Assembly: GCA_900551355.1 (NCBI GenBank)
Contig: URVR01000081.1
Location: 1 to 7,532, forward strand
Source of the DNA: an uncultured Eubacteriales bacterium
GTDB taxonomy: Bacteria > Bacillota > Clostridia > Oscillospirales > Oscillospiraceae
DNA length: 7,532 bases
Reading direction: 5' to 3'
The position numbers were made by a program, and so were the translations under genes. Of the stretch, positions 6,061 to 7,532 are shown in pieces (the stretch's first letter is position 1; every line of letters starts with the position of its first letter). The notes beneath the pieces are model-generated. The model did no database searches and was not told where the DNA came from. It worked only from the letters and a program-made list of their open reading frames with translations.

Positions 6061-6089
6061 ACTATACCATACAGCGGAGGCAATGTCAA
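6061..6089 (-). promoter_or_regulatory. Strong sigma-A promoter of the leader peptide / MATE relic
   Basis: On the minus strand a perfect TTGACA (6089-6084) and TATAGT (6066-6061) are separated by 17 bases, with TGG before the -10 giving an extended -10. It is the best promoter in the window. Transcription should start near 6054. Confidence 0.88.
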
Positions 6090-6105
6090 GCCGTATGCAC
6101 GGCCG

Positions 6106-6130
6106 GCGGAAAAAGATGGTTTTCTTCCGG
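6106..6130. repeat. 25-base direct repeat, copy 2
   Basis: Same orientation as copy 1 at 5464-5488, with one difference (T at 6125). It lies between the divergent promoters of the WYL regulator and the attenuator, 16 bases upstream of the TTGACA box on the minus strand, and it covers the weak -35 region of the WYL promoter on the plus strand. Confidence 0.85.
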
Positions 6131-6148
6131 GAAAAACTCTGGTATAAT
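6120..6148 (+). promoter_or_regulatory. Extended -10 promoter of the WYL regulator
   Basis: TATAAT at 6143-6148 is preceded by TGG (6140-6142), an extended -10. The -35 position (6120-6125, TTTTCT, 17-base spacer) is poor, so the promoter depends on its -10 or on an activator. The -35 region lies in repeat copy 2, which makes control from that element possible. Confidence 0.7.
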
Positions 6149-6173
6149 AAAGGAAAAGCGGGGAGGGACGGAC

Positions 6174-7142
6174 ATGGCCAACAAAAAGCTGAAGCTGCTG
6201 TATCTGGCGCGGTATCTGCGGGAGCAGACCGACGAGCAGCACCCCAAGACCATGCAGGACATGATTGGCTATCTGGCGGGCTGCGGCATCAGCGCCGAGC
6301 GCAAAAGCCTTTACGACGATCTGGAGCTGCTGCGGGTGTACGGCATGGACGTGCAGGCGGTGAAGGGCAAGAGCTACGGCTACTTTCTGGGCGAGCGAGA
6401 CTTCCAGCTGCCGGAGCTGAAGCTGCTCATCGACGTGGTGCAGGCCTCGCCGTTCCTGACCCAGAGCAAGAGCATGGCGCTCATCGGCAAGCTGGAGCAG
6501 CTGACCAGCCGGCCCAACGCCCGCCAGCTGCGGCGGCAGGTGTACGTCATGGACCGGGTCAGGACCCATAATGAAAAGCTGTACTACGCCATCGACGGGC
6601 TGAACACCGCCATCAACGACGGGAAAAAGGTGACGTTCCGCTACTTCGACTGGACGGCGGAGGGCGGCAAGGCCTACCGTCGGGACGGTGCGCTGTACGA
6701 GACGAACCCGGTGGCGCTGTGCGTGGACCGGCACTACTATCTGGTGGCCTACGACCCGGCCATCAGCGACTACCGCCACTACCGGGTGGACCGGATGGAG
6801 AGCCTGACGGTGACGGACACCGATCGGGATCCACTGCCGGAGGGCTTCGACCTGGGACGGTATGTCCGCAGCATCTTTGATATGTATAACGGCAGGACGG
6901 AGACGGTGCAGCTCCGGTTCGACGGCGGGCTCATCAACGTGGTGATGGACCGCTTCGGCGGAGCCGGACACCTGCGGCCCGACGGGGCCGGCGGCATCGC
7001 CGTCACCGCGCCGGTGGAGGTGGGGCCCACGTTCTTCGGCTGGCTGTTCCAGCTGGGGACGCAGGCGGAGCTGGTGGGGCCGGAGGCTGTCCGCCGGGAG
7101 TTCCGGGACTACTGCGCCGCCGTGCTGGCAAAATATGGATGA
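6174..7142 (+). CDS. WYL-domain transcriptional regulator
   Basis: The 322-residue protein has the three-part build of YafY/PafC-like regulators. Residues 1-60 (KLKLLYLARYL, then AERKSLYDDLELLRVYGMDV) form a DNA-binding winged helix-turn-helix region. Residues about 135-215 form the WYL domain, with TFRYFDW, YETNPVALCVDRHYYLVAYD and YRHYRVDRMESL; the naming triad reads YYL (188-190) here. Residues about 243-320 form the C-terminal WCX region, with PTFFGWLFQLGTQAELVGP. WYL domains bind small ligands or nucleic acids and tune DNA binding. The ATG follows GGAGG (6162-6166) by 7 bases. The gene is divergent from the attenuator and MATE relic and shares a 25-base repeat with the flippase promoter region, so self-regulation or control of these neighbours is plausible but not shown. 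Confidence 0.9.
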   Translation: MANKKLKLLYLARYLREQTDEQHPKTMQDMIGYLAGCGISAERKSLYDDLELLRVYGMDVQAVKGKSYGYFLGERDFQLPELKLLIDVVQASPFLTQSKSMALIGKLEQLTSRPNARQLRRQVYVMDRVRTHNEKLYYAIDGLNTAINDGKKVTFRYFDWTAEGGKAYRRDGALYETNPVALCVDRHYYLVAYDPAISDYRHYRVDRMESLTVTDTDRDPLPEGFDLGRYVRSIFDMYNGRTETVQLRFDGGLINVVMDRFGGAGHLRPDGAGGIAVTAPVEVGPTFFGWLFQLGTQAELVGPEAVRREFRDYCAAVLAKYG

Positions 7143-7143
7143 G

Positions 7144-7177
7144 AAAAGTCCCGCAGGCATTGTCCTGCGGGACTTTT
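7144..7177. terminator. Terminator between the WYL gene and the convergent small gene
   Basis: A 14-bp stem pairs AAAAGTCCCGCAGG (7144-7157) with CCTGCGGGACTTTT (7164-7177) around a 6-base loop CATTGT. A five-T run follows on the plus strand and an A/T run on the other side makes it usable leftward as well. It begins 2 bases after the WYL stop codon. Confidence 0.92.
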
Positions 7178-7185
7178 TCGCACGG

Positions 7186-7410
7186 TCACACCGTGGCGTC
7201 CAGCGGGATGCGCTGGCGGCCCACCTGCACCCAGTGGACGCGGACAGCCCCGGTGTCCTGCTCCGTGGCGCAGAAGCCCACACCGTTCATGGCGCCCTCC
7301 ACGGGGACGCCGCCGCTGAACAGCGCCGCGAAACGGCGGATGTAGCCCAGCAGATCGCGGATGACGGTGGTGGGGAGATCCGGCTCCAGATAGTCAAAAA
7401 ACTTATGCAT
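7186..7410 (-). CDS. Small hypothetical protein, 74 residues
   Basis: I do not recognise this protein. It begins MHKFFDYLEPDLPTTVIRDL, carries an Arg/Phe-rich middle (GYIRRFAALFSGGVPV) and ends in GAVRVHWVQVGRQRIPLDATV, which looks like beta strands. It has no signal peptide or membrane segment and a single Cys (in GFCATEQ). It is supported as a real gene by GGGAGG (7419-7424) 8 bases before the ATG, by its position exactly between that site and a terminator facing it, and by the absence of a credible gene on the other strand. No promoter is clear in the AT-richer upstream stretch, although TTGAGT and TATATG at about 7503-7530 on the minus strand are possible boxes with a 16-base spacer. Function unknown. 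Confidence 0.7.
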   Translation of the reverse strand: MHKFFDYLEPDLPTTVIRDLLGYIRRFAALFSGGVPVEGAMNGVGFCATEQDTGAVRVHWVQVGRQRIPLDATV

Positions 7411-7532
7411 GATGAATTCCTCCCTGAACGTATCGTGAATTTTTTCTGCTTCATGTTTTCTTTTGTGTCAGTGTAGTCGTTGAATGCAAAAGTGAAGGTC
7501 ATATAAAGTATCACCTTGCGCACTCAACGTCC
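7411..7532. other. AT-richer upstream region, no gene seen
   Basis: This edge segment is clearly poorer in G and C than the rest of the window, as expected for an upstream control region of the leftward small gene. Apart from that gene's ribosome site and a weak candidate promoter I see nothing supported in it. A GTG-started frame from 7523 runs across it into the small gene in another frame and has no ribosome site. Confidence 0.5.

Noticed and set aside
5464..6130. Direct repeats as ends or target duplications of a mobile element
   Set aside because: No transposase or terminal inverted repeats lie between them, and 25 bases with a mismatch is longer than usual target duplications.
5997..7283. 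428-codon minus-strand frame ending at the leader peptide stop
   Set aside because: Nearly all of it is antisense to the WYL gene. Only the last 12 codons, downstream of the strong promoter and ribosome site, are supported.
7287..7523. 78-codon minus-strand frame with GTG start at 7523
   Set aside because: No ribosome site, and it overlaps the 74-residue gene in another frame; the second half is Ser/Arg/Cys-rich shadow sequence.

Overview
The window looks like a piece of a GC-rich Firmicute chromosome, most likely a gut Clostridia of the Oscillospiraceae type. This is an inference from the high GC at third codon positions combined with strong AGGAGG ribosome sites, consensus sigma-A promoters (several with extended -10), a sporulation-type YtvI membrane protein and rho-independent terminators. 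No tRNA, rRNA, CRISPR array or insertion sequence is visible.

Layout. (1) Bases 1-2336, rightward: the 3' end of a ytvI-like gene, a promoter starting on the next base, a dihydropyrimidinase/hydantoinase-family gene, and a small membrane protein with a charged, Pro/Glu/Ala-rich tail, ending in a long perfect hairpin. (2) Bases 2340-5456, leftward: a compact operon with its own consensus promoter, encoding a polysaccharide flippase, a sugar-transfer-associated ATP-grasp enzyme and a NimA-like flavin-binding protein. It converges on the same hairpin, which therefore serves both strands. (3) Bases 5464-6173: a regulatory and relic zone. A leftward promoter drives a short leader with a strong ribosome site, a 12-codon peptide ORF whose stop codon sits in the loop of an intrinsic terminator, and then a MATE-family efflux gene reduced to about a third of normal length by at least two internal deletions, one with a frame change. 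A 25-base direct repeat (24/25 identical) brackets this zone, each copy lying upstream of a leftward promoter. (4) Bases 6120-7177: a divergent WYL-domain transcription regulator with its own extended -10 promoter and terminator. (5) Bases 7186-7410, leftward: a small unrecognised protein.

How the parts may work together (inference). The flippase and ATP-grasp proteins probably act on a cell-surface or exported glycan. The leader peptide and terminator look like a ribosome-controlled attenuator of the kind known upstream of drug-resistance genes; the transporter it once controlled is broken while the control region is intact. The WYL regulator is a plausible binder of the repeat that sits beside its own promoter, the attenuator promoter and the flippase promoter. 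The most unusual features are the intact attenuator in front of a dead transporter and the shared 25-base element.
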